The position numbers were made by a program, and so were the translations under genes. From Micromonospora andamanensis (lineage in GTDB: Bacteria > Actinomycetota > Actinomycetes > Mycobacteriales > Micromonosporaceae), in contig NZ_BOOZ01000004.1 of NCBI RefSeq assembly GCF_016863495.1, positions 186,001-250,000 on the forward strand: a stretch of DNA of 64,000 nucleotides, in the 5' to 3' direction. Every line of letters begins with the position of its first letter. The stretch's first letter is position 1. This document shows, in pieces, positions 7,568-16,340 of this stretch. The notes below the pieces were generated by a model. It saw nothing but the letters and a program-made list of their open reading frames with translations, did not search any database and was not told the DNA's origin.

Positions 7568-8599
7568 ATGATCAGACCTGTCTCGCGACTGCTCGCCGCC
7601 GCCGTCGCGGCCCTGCTGCTCGCGCCGGTGGCGCCCGCCCACGCCGCCGGCACCCCGTACACCAAGGCCCCCGTGTCCGGGAGCCTGTCGACGTACCGCG
7701 TCTCGGGTGTGTATGTCGCCGGTGTCTCCTCCGGCGCCTACCTGGCCAACCAGATCCAGGTGGCATACTCGCAGCGGATCAGGGGTGCGGCGCTGTTCGC
7801 CGCCGGCCCCTACTACTGCGCCCAGAACAACGTCGCACAGGCGCTGTACGGCTGCGGCGACAACATCTACCCGACGTATCTGAGCGCACTTCAGACGTAC
7901 ACCCGGACCTGGGCCGGATACGGCTGGGTGGACCCGGTGAGCGGGCTGTCCGGCGAACCGGTCTACGTGTTCCACGGTGGATCCGACGGCACCGTGAAGC
8001 GGTCGGTAAGCGACGACCTGGTCCGCTACCAGCAGCACTTCGGCGCCAGCGTCCAGTACGACAGCGGCTCCGCCGCCGGGCACGGTTGGGTCACGCCCTA
8101 CGGCACCGTGGGCTGCACGGCCACTGCCGCACCGTACCTCAACGACTGCGGTACCGACCCGCAGCAGACCTTCCTGCGCAAGCTCTTCGGGTCGGTGCAG
8201 CCGCCCAACACCGGGCCGCTCGGCGGCACGCTCGTGCGGTTCAGTCAGCACACCTTCGCGGTGGGCGGCTGGGCCAACGGCCTGAGCATGGACGCCAACG
8301 GCTTCGCCTACGTCCCGTCCTCCTGCGCCTCGGGAGCGACCTGCCGCCTGCTGGTGGCGCTGCACGGTTGCCTCCAGGGCCACAGCCGGGTCGGCACCGC
8401 CTTCGTGGATCGGGCCAACCTCAACCAGTATGCCGACACCAACGCGACGATCGTGCTGTACCCCCAGGCCGTCGCCGTGCCCAGCAACCCGAACGGTTGC
8501 TGGGACTGGTGGGGCTACCTCGGTGCCACCAACTACCCGATCAAGGGCGGCGCGCAGGTCGAGACGGTGATGAACATGGTGCGCCGACTGGGCGGCTGA
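7568..8599 (+). CDS. Extracellular poly(3-hydroxybutyrate) depolymerase family esterase
   Basis: This 343-residue secreted hydrolase starts at ATG 7568 behind GGGAG. Residues 1-26 are a Sec signal peptide ending AHA. The lipase box GVSSGAY (about 54-60) gives the nucleophile Ser, HGGSDGTV offers the Asp and AAGHGWVTPYG the His. Cys pairs (YYCAQNN..GCG, NDCG, SSCASGATC, GCLQG..NGCW) suggest several disulfides. The family cuts PHB or other short-chain esters outside the cell. The upstream ORF frame extends to 7475, but the signal peptide and RBS fix the start here. Confidence 0.85.
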   Translation: MIRPVSRLLAAAVAALLLAPVAPAHAAGTPYTKAPVSGSLSTYRVSGVYVAGVSSGAYLANQIQVAYSQRIRGAALFAAGPYYCAQNNVAQALYGCGDNIYPTYLSALQTYTRTWAGYGWVDPVSGLSGEPVYVFHGGSDGTVKRSVSDDLVRYQQHFGASVQYDSGSAAGHGWVTPYGTVGCTATAAPYLNDCGTDPQQTFLRKLFGSVQPPNTGPLGGTLVRFSQHTFAVGGWANGLSMDANGFAYVPSSCASGATCRLLVALHGCLQGHSRVGTAFVDRANLNQYADTNATIVLYPQAVAVPSNPNGCWDWWGYLGATNYPIKGGAQVETVMNMVRRLGG

Positions 8600-8619
8600 T
8601 CCCCGTCTGCGCCGCCCCG

Positions 8620-8625
8620 TAGGCT
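8620..8625 (+). promoter_or_regulatory. TAGGCT -10 element, leaderless start at 8633
   Basis: TAGGCT is followed by 7 nt and the ATG of a 28-codon ORF. That spacing puts the transcript start on the A of the ATG. No good -35 is visible. Confidence 0.4.
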
Positions 8626-8632
8626 GTCGACC

Positions 8633-8719
8633 ATGATTGCCGTACGTCAGCACGCCGACGACGCACGGTGGGTGGCCTCACCGGCCCCGGTGTCCGCACC
8701 GGGGCCGGTCGCACGATGA
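8633..8719 (+). CDS. Short ORF (28 aa) coupled to the ion channel gene
   Basis: ATG 8633 opens a 28-residue reading frame (MIAVRQHADDARWV, then a Pro/Ala tail) whose TGA overlaps the channel's ATG as ATGA. The channel ATG has no Shine-Dalgarno sequence of its own. A leaderless short ORF followed by coupled translation would explain how it is expressed. The peptide itself matches nothing I know. Confidence 0.4.
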   Translation: MIAVRQHADDARWVASPAPVSAPGPVAR

Positions 8720-9645
8720 GGGGTCGGCCCGTGCCGGCTCCGCGAGGCGGGTCGGCCCGCACCACCCGCGCTGCCGCGCTCTTCGAGTTCTGCGCCCGGC
8801 TCGCCGCGTCTCGCACCTTCGAGATCGTCATCGTCGTCGTCATCCTCGCCAACGGCGTGGTGCTCGGCCTGGAGACCTACCCCGACCTGGGCCCGGCCGG
8901 CACCGCGCTGCACGCGCTGGAATGGGCGTTCCGGGTGGTCTTCGTCACCGAGATCACCGTCCGGATCCTGGCGTACGGCCGCCGCCCGCAGGACTTCTTC
9001 CGGCACGGCTGGAACCTCTTCGACTTCCTGGTGATCGCCGCCATCTTCATCCCCGGCCTGCACGGCGACTCGGCGCTGCTGCGGGTGGTCCGGGTGCTGC
9101 GGATCGTACGGTTGGTGCGGTTCTCACCCGGTCTGCGGACGATCGTCTCGGCATTGTGGCGCAGCCTGCCCGGTATCGGCGGTTTCTTCGCGCTGGCCGT
9201 GGTGACGCTCTACGTCTACGGGATGGCCGGCTGGCTGATCTTCGGCGAGGTCTATCCGGAGCAGTACGGGGACATCGGACGGTCCCTGTTGACCCTGTTC
9301 GTGCTGCTGTCCCTGGAGACGCTGCCGGATCTCATCGAGCAGGGGATGGAGTTCTCGCCCTGGACGGTGCTGTACTACGGCAGCTACGTGGTGATCACCG
9401 TCAACCTGCTGCTCAACATCCTGGTCGCGGTCTTCGTCAACTCGATGGAGGAGGCGCGCCGGCTGGAGATGACCGAAGGGCTCGGCCCCGGTTACGACTC
9501 CGACGGGGACGGCGTGCCCGACGAGGTGGACCGGATCGCGATCAGCCAACGCCTCGACGACCTGCGTACGCTCATCGTCGAGCTGGAACGGGAACTGCGC
9601 ATAGACCGCGACGACGGACGGCTGCGGCGTATCGGAAAGGACTGA
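8716..9645 (+). CDS. One-domain voltage-gated cation channel (NaChBac-like) with a C-terminal Ca-binding-like loop
   Basis: This 309-residue membrane protein carries one six-TM unit. S1 is FEIVIVVVILANGVVLG. The S4 voltage sensor is LLRVVRVLRIVRLVRF, with Arg at every third position. The pore loop is LFVLLSLETLPDL, with the single Glu expected of homotetrameric bacterial channels, and S6 is ITVNLLLNILVAVFVNSM. After S6 comes DSDGDGVPDEVD, an EF-hand/thrombospondin-type loop, then a charged coiled coil (LDDLRTLIVELERELR) suited to tetramerisation. Ion selectivity cannot be read safely because the filter (LETLP) is not the standard LESW. The start at 8716 is set by the ATGA overlap. Confidence 0.85.
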   Translation: MRGRPVPAPRGGSARTTRAAALFEFCARLAASRTFEIVIVVVILANGVVLGLETYPDLGPAGTALHALEWAFRVVFVTEITVRILAYGRRPQDFFRHGWNLFDFLVIAAIFIPGLHGDSALLRVVRVLRIVRLVRFSPGLRTIVSALWRSLPGIGGFFALAVVTLYVYGMAGWLIFGEVYPEQYGDIGRSLLTLFVLLSLETLPDLIEQGMEFSPWTVLYYGSYVVITVNLLLNILVAVFVNSMEEARRLEMTEGLGPGYDSDGDGVPDEVDRIAISQRLDDLRTLIVELERELRIDRDDGRLRRIGKD

Positions 9646-9679
9646 CCGCCGTCGACCGCACACCCGACGGCGTCCGCGT

Positions 9680-9709
9680 TTGATCAGAATCACGACGGAT
9701 GCGGATAAC
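9680..9709 (+). promoter_or_regulatory. Candidate promoter of the Mrp operon
   Basis: TTGATC (9680-9685) and GATAAC (9704-9709) are 18 bp apart. They lie about 50 bp upstream of the mrpA GTG, which has a strong GGGGAGG ribosome binding site at 9752-9758. Confidence 0.4.
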
Positions 9710-9762
9710 GGCTGTCACCGGATAAGGTCGTTACACCGGCTGATGATCTTTGGGGAGGGTGT

Positions 9763-12585
9763 GTGCTGGCTCTGGTGGCGGTCCATGCACTGACAGCTGT
9801 GATCGCCCCGGCGCTGGTGCGACTCTGGGGACGCAACGCCCTCTACCTGGTGGCGCTGGCACCGGGCGCGACGCTGGTCTGGGCGCTCACCCAGACCGCC
9901 GGGGTCCGCGACGGCGAACCGGTGGTCGAGACGGTGACGTGGGTGCCGCAACTCGGGTTGGGGCTCGCCCTCCGGATGGGCACGCTGTCCTGGCTGATGG
10001 TCGCCCTGGTCGGTGGCGTCGGTGCGCTGGTGCTGGCCTACAGCGCCCGCTACTTCCGAAACGACGATCCGGGTCTCGGCCGCTTCGCCGCCGTCTTCGT
10101 GGCCTTCGCCGGCGCGATGCTCGGCCTGGTGGTCTCCGACGACCTCCTGCTGCTGTACGTGTTCTGGGAACTGACCACCGTCTTCTCGTACCTGCTGATC
10201 GGTAGTGACCCGGCTAAACGGGCCAGCCGGCGGGCCGCCATGCAGGCCCTGCTGGTGACGACGCTTGGCGGCCTGGCGATGCTCGCCGGGTTCGTGATGC
10301 TCGGCCAGCACGCCGGCAGTTACCGCTGGTCCGAGATCGCCGGGAACCTGCCCGGCGGCGGGTACCTCGCGGTCGCCGTGGTGCTGATCCTGCTCGGCGC
10401 GCTCAGCAAGTCGGCGATCTTCCCGTTCAGTTTCTGGCTGCCGGGGGCGATGGCGGCACCGACGCCGGTCAGCGCGTACCTGCACGCCGCCGCCATGGTG
10501 AAAGGCGGCGTGTTCCTGGTCGCCCTGATGGGCCCGGCGCTCGCCGAGGTCACCCCGTGGCGGCCGGTGCTGCTGATCGCCGGCCTGATCACCATGTTCC
10601 TCGGTGGGTGGGCGGCGCTGCGCCAGGTCGATCTCAAGCTGCTGCTGGCCTACGGCACGGTGAGCCAGCTCGGCCTGCTGATGGTGATCCTCGGCGGCGG
10701 TACCCGCGACACCGCGTTGGCAGGTGTGGCGATGGTGCTCGCGCACGCCCTGTTCAAAGCCACGCTTTTCCTCACCGTCGGGCTCATCGATCACGCCGCC
10801 GGCACCCGGGACCTGCGTGAACTCAGTGGGTTGGGTCGACGGGCACCGGCGTTGGCCGTGGTGGCCGGGCTCGCCGCCGCCTCGATGGCAGGTCTGCCGC
10901 CGATGGCCGGTTTCGTCGCCAAGGAGGCAGCCGTCGAGGCGCTGCTGCACGGCGGCGGGGCCGATCTGGTGGTGCTGGTCGGGGTGCTTCTGGGCTCGGT
11001 GCTGACCGTCGCGTACACGCTGCGGTTCCTCTGGGGAGCTTTCGCCGGTAAGCCGGACGTCCCCGCCACCGAGATGGCACCCGTGTCGTGGCCGTTCCTG
11101 GCCCCGGCGGCGGTGCTGGCTCTCGCCGGGGCCGCGGCCGGCCTGTTCGCCCCGGCGGTGGACCGGCTGCTCGCCCCGTACGCCGATCTGTATTCCAGTG
11201 CCGATCCCGGCTACCACCTGGCGTTGTGGCACGGGCTGACCCCGGCGCTCGGGCTGTCGGTGCTCGCGGTGGCGGGCGGTGCCGGGCTGTTCCACCTGAT
11301 GCGCCGCGAGCGGGTGCGCGCCACGCTGCGGCTGCCCTTCGACAGCGCCACCGTCTACACGCGGGTCATCGGTGCGGTGGACCGGCTGGCGGTGGAGCTG
11401 ACCGGTGCCACCCAGCGTGGTTCGCTGCCGTTCTACCTCGGCGTGATCCTTGTGGTACTGGTGCTGCTGCCCGGTGGGGCGCTGCTGATCGGGGCACCGT
11501 GGCCGCAGCGGTTCCACGTCTGGGACACCCCACTACAGGCGGTCGCCGCCGCCGTGGTGATCGTGGCGGCGGTGCTGGCGGCCCGGGCGCTGCGCCGGCT
11601 CACCGCGATGATCCTGGTCGGCGTCGCCGGCTACGGCACCGCGCTGCTGTTCGTCCTGCACGGCGCACCCGACCTGGCGTTGACCCAGTTCCTGGTGGAG
11701 ACCGTCACCATCGTCATGTTCGTCCTGGTGCTGCGGCGTCTGCCGGCCAAGTTCTCGGAACGTCCGATCCGGTCCAGCCGGCGCGGTCGGGTCGCGATCG
11801 GCGTCGCAGTCGGCGCGGTCACCGCCGGCATGGCGTACGTCGCCACAGGCGCCCGCCAGGCCATCCCGATCTCCGTCGGCTTCCCCGACGAAGCCGTTTC
11901 GTACGGTGGTGGGAAGAACGTGGTGAACGTGACCCTCGTCGACATCCGGGCCTGGGACACGATGGGCGAGATCGCCGTGCTGGTGGTGGCCGCCACCGGC
12001 GTGGCCAGCCTGATCTTCCGTCGGGCGGGAGACCTGCACCGGCGGGCCGACATTCCCGGTGACGGCCGGGCGGAGTACAACCGCCCACGTTGGCTGACCA
12101 CTGGTGCCACCACCCGGGCACAGTCGGTGATCCTCCAGGTGGTGACCCGGCTGATCTTCCACGCCATCGTCATCTTCTCCATCTACCTGCTCTTCAGCGG
12201 CCACAACGCCCCGGGCGGTGGCTTCGCCGCCGGTCTGGTGGCCGGTCTCGCGCTGGCCGTGCGCTACCTGGCCGGCGGCCGTACGGAACTCAACGGCGCG
12301 GCGCCCGTCGACGCAGGTGTGGTGCTCGGTGCCGGCCTGTTCGTCGCCGTCGGCACCGGCGTGGGCGCGATGCTGCTCGGCGGCGAGTTCCTGCAGAGCG
12401 CGCTGCTCGACTTCCACCTGCCGGTGCTGGGGCATGTCCATTTCGTCACGTCGGTCTTCTTCGACGTCGGCGTGTATCTGATAGTCGTCGGCCTGGTGCT
12501 GGACATCCTGCGCAGCCTCGGCGCGGAGATGGACCGCCAGAGCGAGACCGAGAGTGCCGAGATCCGGGAAAGGGAGCTGGTGTGA
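9763..12585 (+). CDS. mrpA: Na+/H+ antiporter subunit A fused to subunit B (MrpA-MrpB)
   Basis: This 940-residue polytopic protein is related to NuoL. The N-terminal half carries the antiporter proton-channel motifs, including KSAIFPFSFWLPGAMAAPTP and the helix around LFKATLFLTVGLIDH. The region from about 640 (LTAMILVGVAGYGTALLFVL) is the DUF4040-like MrpA tail. The last 140 residues (LIFHAIVIFSIYLLFSGHN, then GGGFAAGLVAGLALAV) are the MnhB domain, so subunit B is fused here rather than separate. It exchanges Na+ for H+ across the membrane with C to G. It leads an operon with 4-nt overlaps. Confidence 0.95.
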   Translation: MLALVAVHALTAVIAPALVRLWGRNALYLVALAPGATLVWALTQTAGVRDGEPVVETVTWVPQLGLGLALRMGTLSWLMVALVGGVGALVLAYSARYFRNDDPGLGRFAAVFVAFAGAMLGLVVSDDLLLLYVFWELTTVFSYLLIGSDPAKRASRRAAMQALLVTTLGGLAMLAGFVMLGQHAGSYRWSEIAGNLPGGGYLAVAVVLILLGALSKSAIFPFSFWLPGAMAAPTPVSAYLHAAAMVKGGVFLVALMGPALAEVTPWRPVLLIAGLITMFLGGWAALRQVDLKLLLAYGTVSQLGLLMVILGGGTRDTALAGVAMVLAHALFKATLFLTVGLIDHAAGTRDLRELSGLGRRAPALAVVAGLAAASMAGLPPMAGFVAKEAAVEALLHGGGADLVVLVGVLLGSVLTVAYTLRFLWGAFAGKPDVPATEMAPVSWPFLAPAAVLALAGAAAGLFAPAVDRLLAPYADLYSSADPGYHLALWHGLTPALGLSVLAVAGGAGLFHLMRRERVRATLRLPFDSATVYTRVIGAVDRLAVELTGATQRGSLPFYLGVILVVLVLLPGGALLIGAPWPQRFHVWDTPLQAVAAAVVIVAAVLAARALRRLTAMILVGVAGYGTALLFVLHGAPDLALTQFLVETVTIVMFVLVLRRLPAKFSERPIRSSRRGRVAIGVAVGAVTAGMAYVATGARQAIPISVGFPDEAVSYGGGKNVVNVTLVDIRAWDTMGEIAVLVVAATGVASLIFRRAGDLHRRADIPGDGRAEYNRPRWLTTGATTRAQSVILQVVTRLIFHAIVIFSIYLLFSGHNAPGGGFAAGLVAGLALAVRYLAGGRTELNGAAPVDAGVVLGAGLFVAVGTGVGAMLLGGEFLQSALLDFHLPVLGHVHFVTSVFFDVGVYLIVVGLVLDILRSLGAEMDRQSETESAEIRERELV

Positions 12586-13046
12586 GCCCCAACCTCACCT
12601 ACGTGATCGTGGTCGGTGTGCTCGTCGCCGCCGGGGTGACGCTGCTGCTGGAACGCAGCCTCACCCGGGTGCTGATGGGAGTCATCCTGCTCGGCAACGG
12701 CGCCAATCTGCTGCTGTTGACCGGTGGGCGGGCCGGTGGGCCGCCGATCGTCGGCACCACCGCTCCGGAGGAGATGAGTGATCCGCTGCCCCAGGCGATG
12801 ATCCTCACCGCCATCGTCATCACCCTCGGCATGACGGCGTTCCTGCTCGCGCTGGCGTACCGCAGCTGGCACCTCAACGGGCACGACGAGGTGCAGGACG
12901 ACGTCGAGGACCGCCGGATCATGGATCTCGCGATACGCGACGAGGGACCGGGCACCGCCGACATCGAAGGCGGCACCGGCGACGACGACGAGTCGACCGA
13001 CGCACGACCGGTCGCCAACGTGGTGGAAGCAGGGCGGGCCGGATGA
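12582..13046 (+). CDS. mrpC: Na+/H+ antiporter subunit C (MrpC)
   Basis: This 154-residue NuoK-like subunit starts at GTG 12582, overlapping mrpA as GTGA. Three TM helices are visible: YVIVVGVLVAAGVTLLL, VLMGVILLGNGANLLLL and QAMILTAIVITLGMTAFLLA. A long acidic tail rich in Asp and Glu (about 110-145), longer than usual, faces the cytoplasm. It is part of the Mrp complex. Confidence 0.95.
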   Translation: MSPNLTYVIVVGVLVAAGVTLLLERSLTRVLMGVILLGNGANLLLLTGGRAGGPPIVGTTAPEEMSDPLPQAMILTAIVITLGMTAFLLALAYRSWHLNGHDEVQDDVEDRRIMDLAIRDEGPGTADIEGGTGDDDESTDARPVANVVEAGRAG

Positions 13047-14617
13047 CGTACCTTGTTCCGCTGCCGGTGGTGATGCCGCTGCTCGGCGCGGCACTGACGC
13101 TGCTGCTGCTCGGCCGTCCGCACGCCCAGCGGTGGGTCAGCCTCACCGTGCTCACCGCCACCGTGGCGGTGTCGGCGACGCTGCTGGTGCAGTCGAGTCT
13201 GCACGGCCCGCTGGTGGTGGAGGTCGGTGGCTGGGTCGCCCCGATGGGCATCGTGCTGGTCGCCGACCAACTTGCCGCGTTGATGCTTGTGGTCTCGGCC
13301 TCGGTGACGCTCTGCGTGCTCGTCTACTCGATCGGGCAGGGTATGGCCGACGGGCACGAGGAGACCCCGTTGTCGGTCTACCACCCGACCTACCTGGTGT
13401 TGACGGCAGGTGTGTGCAACGCGTTCCTCTCCGGTGACCTGTTCAATCTCTACGTCGGCTTCGAGATCCTGCTGGTCGCCAGCTACGTCCTGTTGACCCT
13501 GGGCAGCACCGAGAACCGGATCCGCGCCGGCACCACCTACGTCGTGGTGAGCCTGCTCTCCTCGGTGATCTTCCTGATCGCGATCGGCCTGGTCTACGCC
13601 TCGACCGGCACGCTCAACCTGGCCCAACTCGTCGACCGGCTGGACACCCTGCCCGACGACCTGCGCCTGCTCCTCCAGGGCATGCTGCTGTTGGCCTTCG
13701 GCATCAAGGCGGCGGTCTTCCCGCTGTCGGCCTGGCTGCCCGACAGCTATCCGACGGCGCCGGCTCCGGTCACCGCGGTCTTCGCCGGCCTGCTCACAAA
13801 GGTCGGCGTGTACGCGATCATCCGTACCGAGACGCTGCTGTTCCCTGGTGGACGCACCGCCACCCTGCTGCTGGTGACGGCGGTGCTGACCATGGTGGTC
13901 GGCATCCTCGGCGCGGTCGCCCAGTCGGACATCAAGCGGTTGCTGTCGTTCACACTGATCAGCCACATCGGCTACATGCTCTTCGGGGTGGGGCTCACCT
14001 CGTCGCTCGGCCTGTCCGCGGCGATCTTCTACGTGGTGCACCACATCACCATCCAGACCACCCTCTTCCTCGCCGCCGGCCTGGTCGAACGGCGGGGCGG
14101 CAGCACCGCGCTGGATCGTCTCGGTGGCCTGGCCCGACTGTCACCTGTGCTCGCCGTGCTGTTCTTCGTGCCCGCGCTGAACCTCGCCGGCATTCCGCCG
14201 TTCTCCGGGTTCCTCGGCAAACTCGGCCTGATCCAGGCCGGCGTCGACGACGGCGGTGTGCTGGCCTGGATCCTGGTGGCCGGTGGACTGATCACCAGCC
14301 TGCTCACCCTCTACGCCATCGCCCGGGTGTGGAACCTGGCCTTCTGGCGGACGCCGCACGCGGACATGCCGTCCGGCGACGACGCCGAGCAGGCGGCCCG
14401 CACCGACGGCGCGATGGAGCCCGACCGGGGTGGCAGCGGGCAGTCAGGAGCGGTGCTGCCCAAGCTGATGATCGCGCCGACGCTCGCGCTCGTGGTGCTC
14501 GGTCTGGCGCTGACAGTCGTCGCCGGCCCGTTGTTCGACCTGAGCACCGACGCCGCCGACGACCTGCTGCGCCGCACGCCGTACGTCGACGCCGTCTTCC
14601 CGGGAGGTGCGCCGTGA
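13043..14617 (+). CDS. mrpD: Na+/H+ antiporter subunit D (MrpD)
   Basis: This 524-residue NuoN/NuoM-like subunit overlaps mrpC as ATGA. Conserved stretches include LFNLYVGFEILLVASYVLLT (with the key Glu), FGIKAAVFPLSAWLPDSYPT (the Lys-bearing helix) and the later HHITIQTTLFLAAGLVERR. A hydrophilic loop near residues 435-465 separates the last helices. It forms the second ion-translocating module of the Mrp complex. Confidence 0.95.
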   Translation: MTYLVPLPVVMPLLGAALTLLLLGRPHAQRWVSLTVLTATVAVSATLLVQSSLHGPLVVEVGGWVAPMGIVLVADQLAALMLVVSASVTLCVLVYSIGQGMADGHEETPLSVYHPTYLVLTAGVCNAFLSGDLFNLYVGFEILLVASYVLLTLGSTENRIRAGTTYVVVSLLSSVIFLIAIGLVYASTGTLNLAQLVDRLDTLPDDLRLLLQGMLLLAFGIKAAVFPLSAWLPDSYPTAPAPVTAVFAGLLTKVGVYAIIRTETLLFPGGRTATLLLVTAVLTMVVGILGAVAQSDIKRLLSFTLISHIGYMLFGVGLTSSLGLSAAIFYVVHHITIQTTLFLAAGLVERRGGSTALDRLGGLARLSPVLAVLFFVPALNLAGIPPFSGFLGKLGLIQAGVDDGGVLAWILVAGGLITSLLTLYAIARVWNLAFWRTPHADMPSGDDAEQAARTDGAMEPDRGGSGQSGAVLPKLMIAPTLALVVLGLALTVVAGPLFDLSTDAADDLLRRTPYVDAVFPGGAP

Positions 14618-15240
14618 GTTCCGACCCGACGACCCCGGCGGAGCCGAACGAGCCGCTCCGTCCCGCGCTGAGCCGCACGGCCCGACGACGTAACCAGGTC
14701 ATCGCGGTGACCGCGCTGGTGACCGTCTGGGTGTTGCTCTGGGGCACCCTCTCCTGGGCCAACATCATCAGTGGCCTGGTGGTGGCCGCCGTGCTGTTGG
14801 CCGTCTTCCCGCTGCCGCCGGTCACCTTCGCCGGCCGGATCCACCCGCTGCCGATGTTGCGCTTCTGGCTGCGGTTCCTGCGTGACCTGGTGGTGGCCTC
14901 CGCCCAGGTCGCCTGGCTGGCGCTGCGGGTCGGCCACACTCCGCAGAGCGCGATCATCGCGGTGCGACTGCGGGTCAACACCGACCTCAACCTCACGCTC
15001 ACCGCGGAGGCGCTGTCGCTCGTGCCGGGCAGCCTGATCCTGGAGGCCGACCGGCGGACCGGCACGCTCTACATCCACGTGATCAACGTGGCCAGCCGGG
15101 ACGAGGTCGAACAGTTCCGCCGCGGCGTGCTGGAGCTGGAGTCGCGCATCGTCGAAGCCATCGGCTCACCCGACGAGCTGCGCCGGGTCCGCGACAACGC
15201 CCAACCGCCGCCGCCCGACATGGAAGGGGCATCCGCATGA
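14614..15240 (+). CDS. mrpE: Na+/H+ antiporter subunit E (MrpE)
   Basis: This is a 208-residue subunit with GTG 14614 overlapping the previous stop. N-terminal helices (VIAVTALVTVWVLLWGTLSW, IISGLVVAAVLLAVFPLP) are followed by a cytoplasmic domain with LTLTAEALSLVPGSLILE and LYIHVINV, the conserved MrpE strands. It completes the Mrp complex and carries no ion-path residues of its own. Confidence 0.93.
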   Translation: MSSDPTTPAEPNEPLRPALSRTARRRNQVIAVTALVTVWVLLWGTLSWANIISGLVVAAVLLAVFPLPPVTFAGRIHPLPMLRFWLRFLRDLVVASAQVAWLALRVGHTPQSAIIAVRLRVNTDLNLTLTAEALSLVPGSLILEADRRTGTLYIHVINVASRDEVEQFRRGVLELESRIVEAIGSPDELRRVRDNAQPPPPDMEGASA

Positions 15241-15533
15241 CAGCGGTCGCCGTGACCGTCACCGTGCTGCTCGCCGTGGCCGGTGGGCTCACCCTCACCA
15301 GGGTCATCCGCGGGCCGTCGATCCTCGACCGGGCCGTGGCCACCGACGTGCTGCTGGCCGTCATCGTCGCCGCGATCGCCACCGAGGCCGCCTACAGCCG
15401 GGACGCCACCGCGTTGCCGGTGCTTGTCGTGCTGGCAGTGCTCGGATTCGTCGGCTCGGTGAGCGTCGCCCGCTTCGCCGCCCGACGCCACGACGCGTCC
15501 ACGTCGAGCACGTCGGACGGGAGCCAGACGTGA
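15237..15533 (+). CDS. mrpF: Na+/H+ antiporter subunit F (MrpF)
   Basis: This 98-residue protein has three TM helices and overlaps mrpE as ATGA. The conserved segment TRVIRGPSILDRAVATDVL follows helix 1, and the central helix has the Asp typical of the MnhF family. The polar C-terminal tail is short. Confidence 0.93.
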   Translation: MTAVAVTVTVLLAVAGGLTLTRVIRGPSILDRAVATDVLLAVIVAAIATEAAYSRDATALPVLVVLAVLGFVGSVSVARFAARRHDASTSSTSDGSQT

Positions 15534-15907
15534 GTCTCGACGTGGTCCTCGACGTGGCGGCCTCGATCTTCCTGATCGCCGGGGCGCTGCTCAGCCTCGC
15601 CGCCGGGGTGGCTCTGGTGCGCTTCCCCGACCTGCTCACCCGGATGCACGCGGCAGCCAAGCCGCAGGTGCTCGGGCTGTTGCTGGTGCTTGTCGGGTGC
15701 GCGTTGCGACTGCGTACCGGGGTGGACATCACCACGCTGGTGCTCGTCGGCGCGTTCTCCCTGGCCACCGCCCCGGTGGCGGCACACATGGTCGGCCGGG
15801 CCGCGTACCCGACCGAGGACATCCGCACCGACCTGCTGGTCACCGACGAACTCGCCGACCACCTGGACCGTATCGCCGACGAGCGGGAGAGCTCGGCGCC
15901 GGCCTGA
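15530..15907 (+). CDS. mrpG: Na+/H+ antiporter subunit G (MrpG)
   Basis: This 125-residue subunit starts at GTG 15530, overlapping mrpF. The first helix (IFLIAGALLSLAAGVALVRF) leads into PDLLTRMHAAAKPQVLGLLL, the MnhG signature. A third helix is followed by an acidic tail. It is the last gene of the operon. Confidence 0.93.
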   Translation: MSLDVVLDVAASIFLIAGALLSLAAGVALVRFPDLLTRMHAAAKPQVLGLLLVLVGCALRLRTGVDITTLVLVGAFSLATAPVAAHMVGRAAYPTEDIRTDLLVTDELADHLDRIADERESSAPA

Positions 15908-15961
15908 ACCGCTCCGGGACGGTCGTGGACCGGGCGGCGTCGGCCGCCCGGTCAATATCCA

Positions 15962-15990
15962 TTGCGGGCGCTGCCGTTCGTCCATAACCT
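15962..15990 (+). promoter_or_regulatory. Candidate promoter for the small CPWC ORF
   Basis: TTGCGG (15962-15967) and TAACCT (15985-15990) are 17 bp apart and lie 46 bp before the small ORF's GTG. The rest of the 433-bp gap between mrpG and rtcB holds this ORF and the hairpin at 16236-16306. Confidence 0.35.
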
Positions 15991-16036
15991 TTCCGGCATC
16001 AGGTTGATCACGTCGGGAGCCGGGAAGGAGCATGCC

Positions 16037-16156
16037 GTGCGAGAACTGAACCGTAGCCAGGTCGGTCGATGCCCGTGGTGTCACGCCGCGCCCGCCGGCA
16101 GACCGGCCCTTCCCATGGCCAGCCGGCCAGCCTGGCGATCGGCACACCGCCGCTAA
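16037..16156 (+). CDS. Small protein (39 aa) with a CPWC motif
   Basis: GTG 16037 follows a perfect AAGGAG with 6-nt spacing and a plausible promoter upstream. The product begins V-R-E-L-N-R and has CPWC at about residues 12-15, followed by a basic, Arg-rich tail. CPWC could bind a metal or be a redox pair. I do not know the family. The promoter and RBS support it more than the sequence does. Confidence 0.5.
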   Translation: MRELNRSQVGRCPWCHAAPAGRPALPMASRPAWRSAHRR

Positions 16157-16235
16157 CTCGACGTCGGAGGCCGCCCCACCCCGGGCCGCCTCCCGCACCT
16201 CTCTTTCTCACCACCCGCCGCTCACCCGCGGTCGT

Positions 16236-16306
16236 CGATCATGCAGTTGTGGTCCCTGGTAAGCGGGACAAAAGGCGCATATCAACGACCATAAGTGCAT
16301 GATCGG
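16236..16306. repeat. Long imperfect palindrome, GATCATGCAGTTGTGG family
   Basis: The arms CGATCATGCAGTTGTGGTC (16236-16254) and GACCATAAGTGCATGATCG pair with two mismatches around about 32 nt. The left arm shares GATCATGCAGTTGTGG with the perfect palindrome at 30806-30879. It ends 35 bp before the rtcB ATG, so it would sit in that gene's 5' leader if transcription starts upstream. Confidence 0.75.
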
Positions 16307-16340
16307 CGGGCTTCGCCGCGGAACTCAGGAGAAGATCACA

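Noticed and set aside
9715..11517. 600-codon minus-strand frame rich in Gln, His, Arg and Gly
   Set aside because: It lies opposite mrpA, with composition typical of an antisense shadow.
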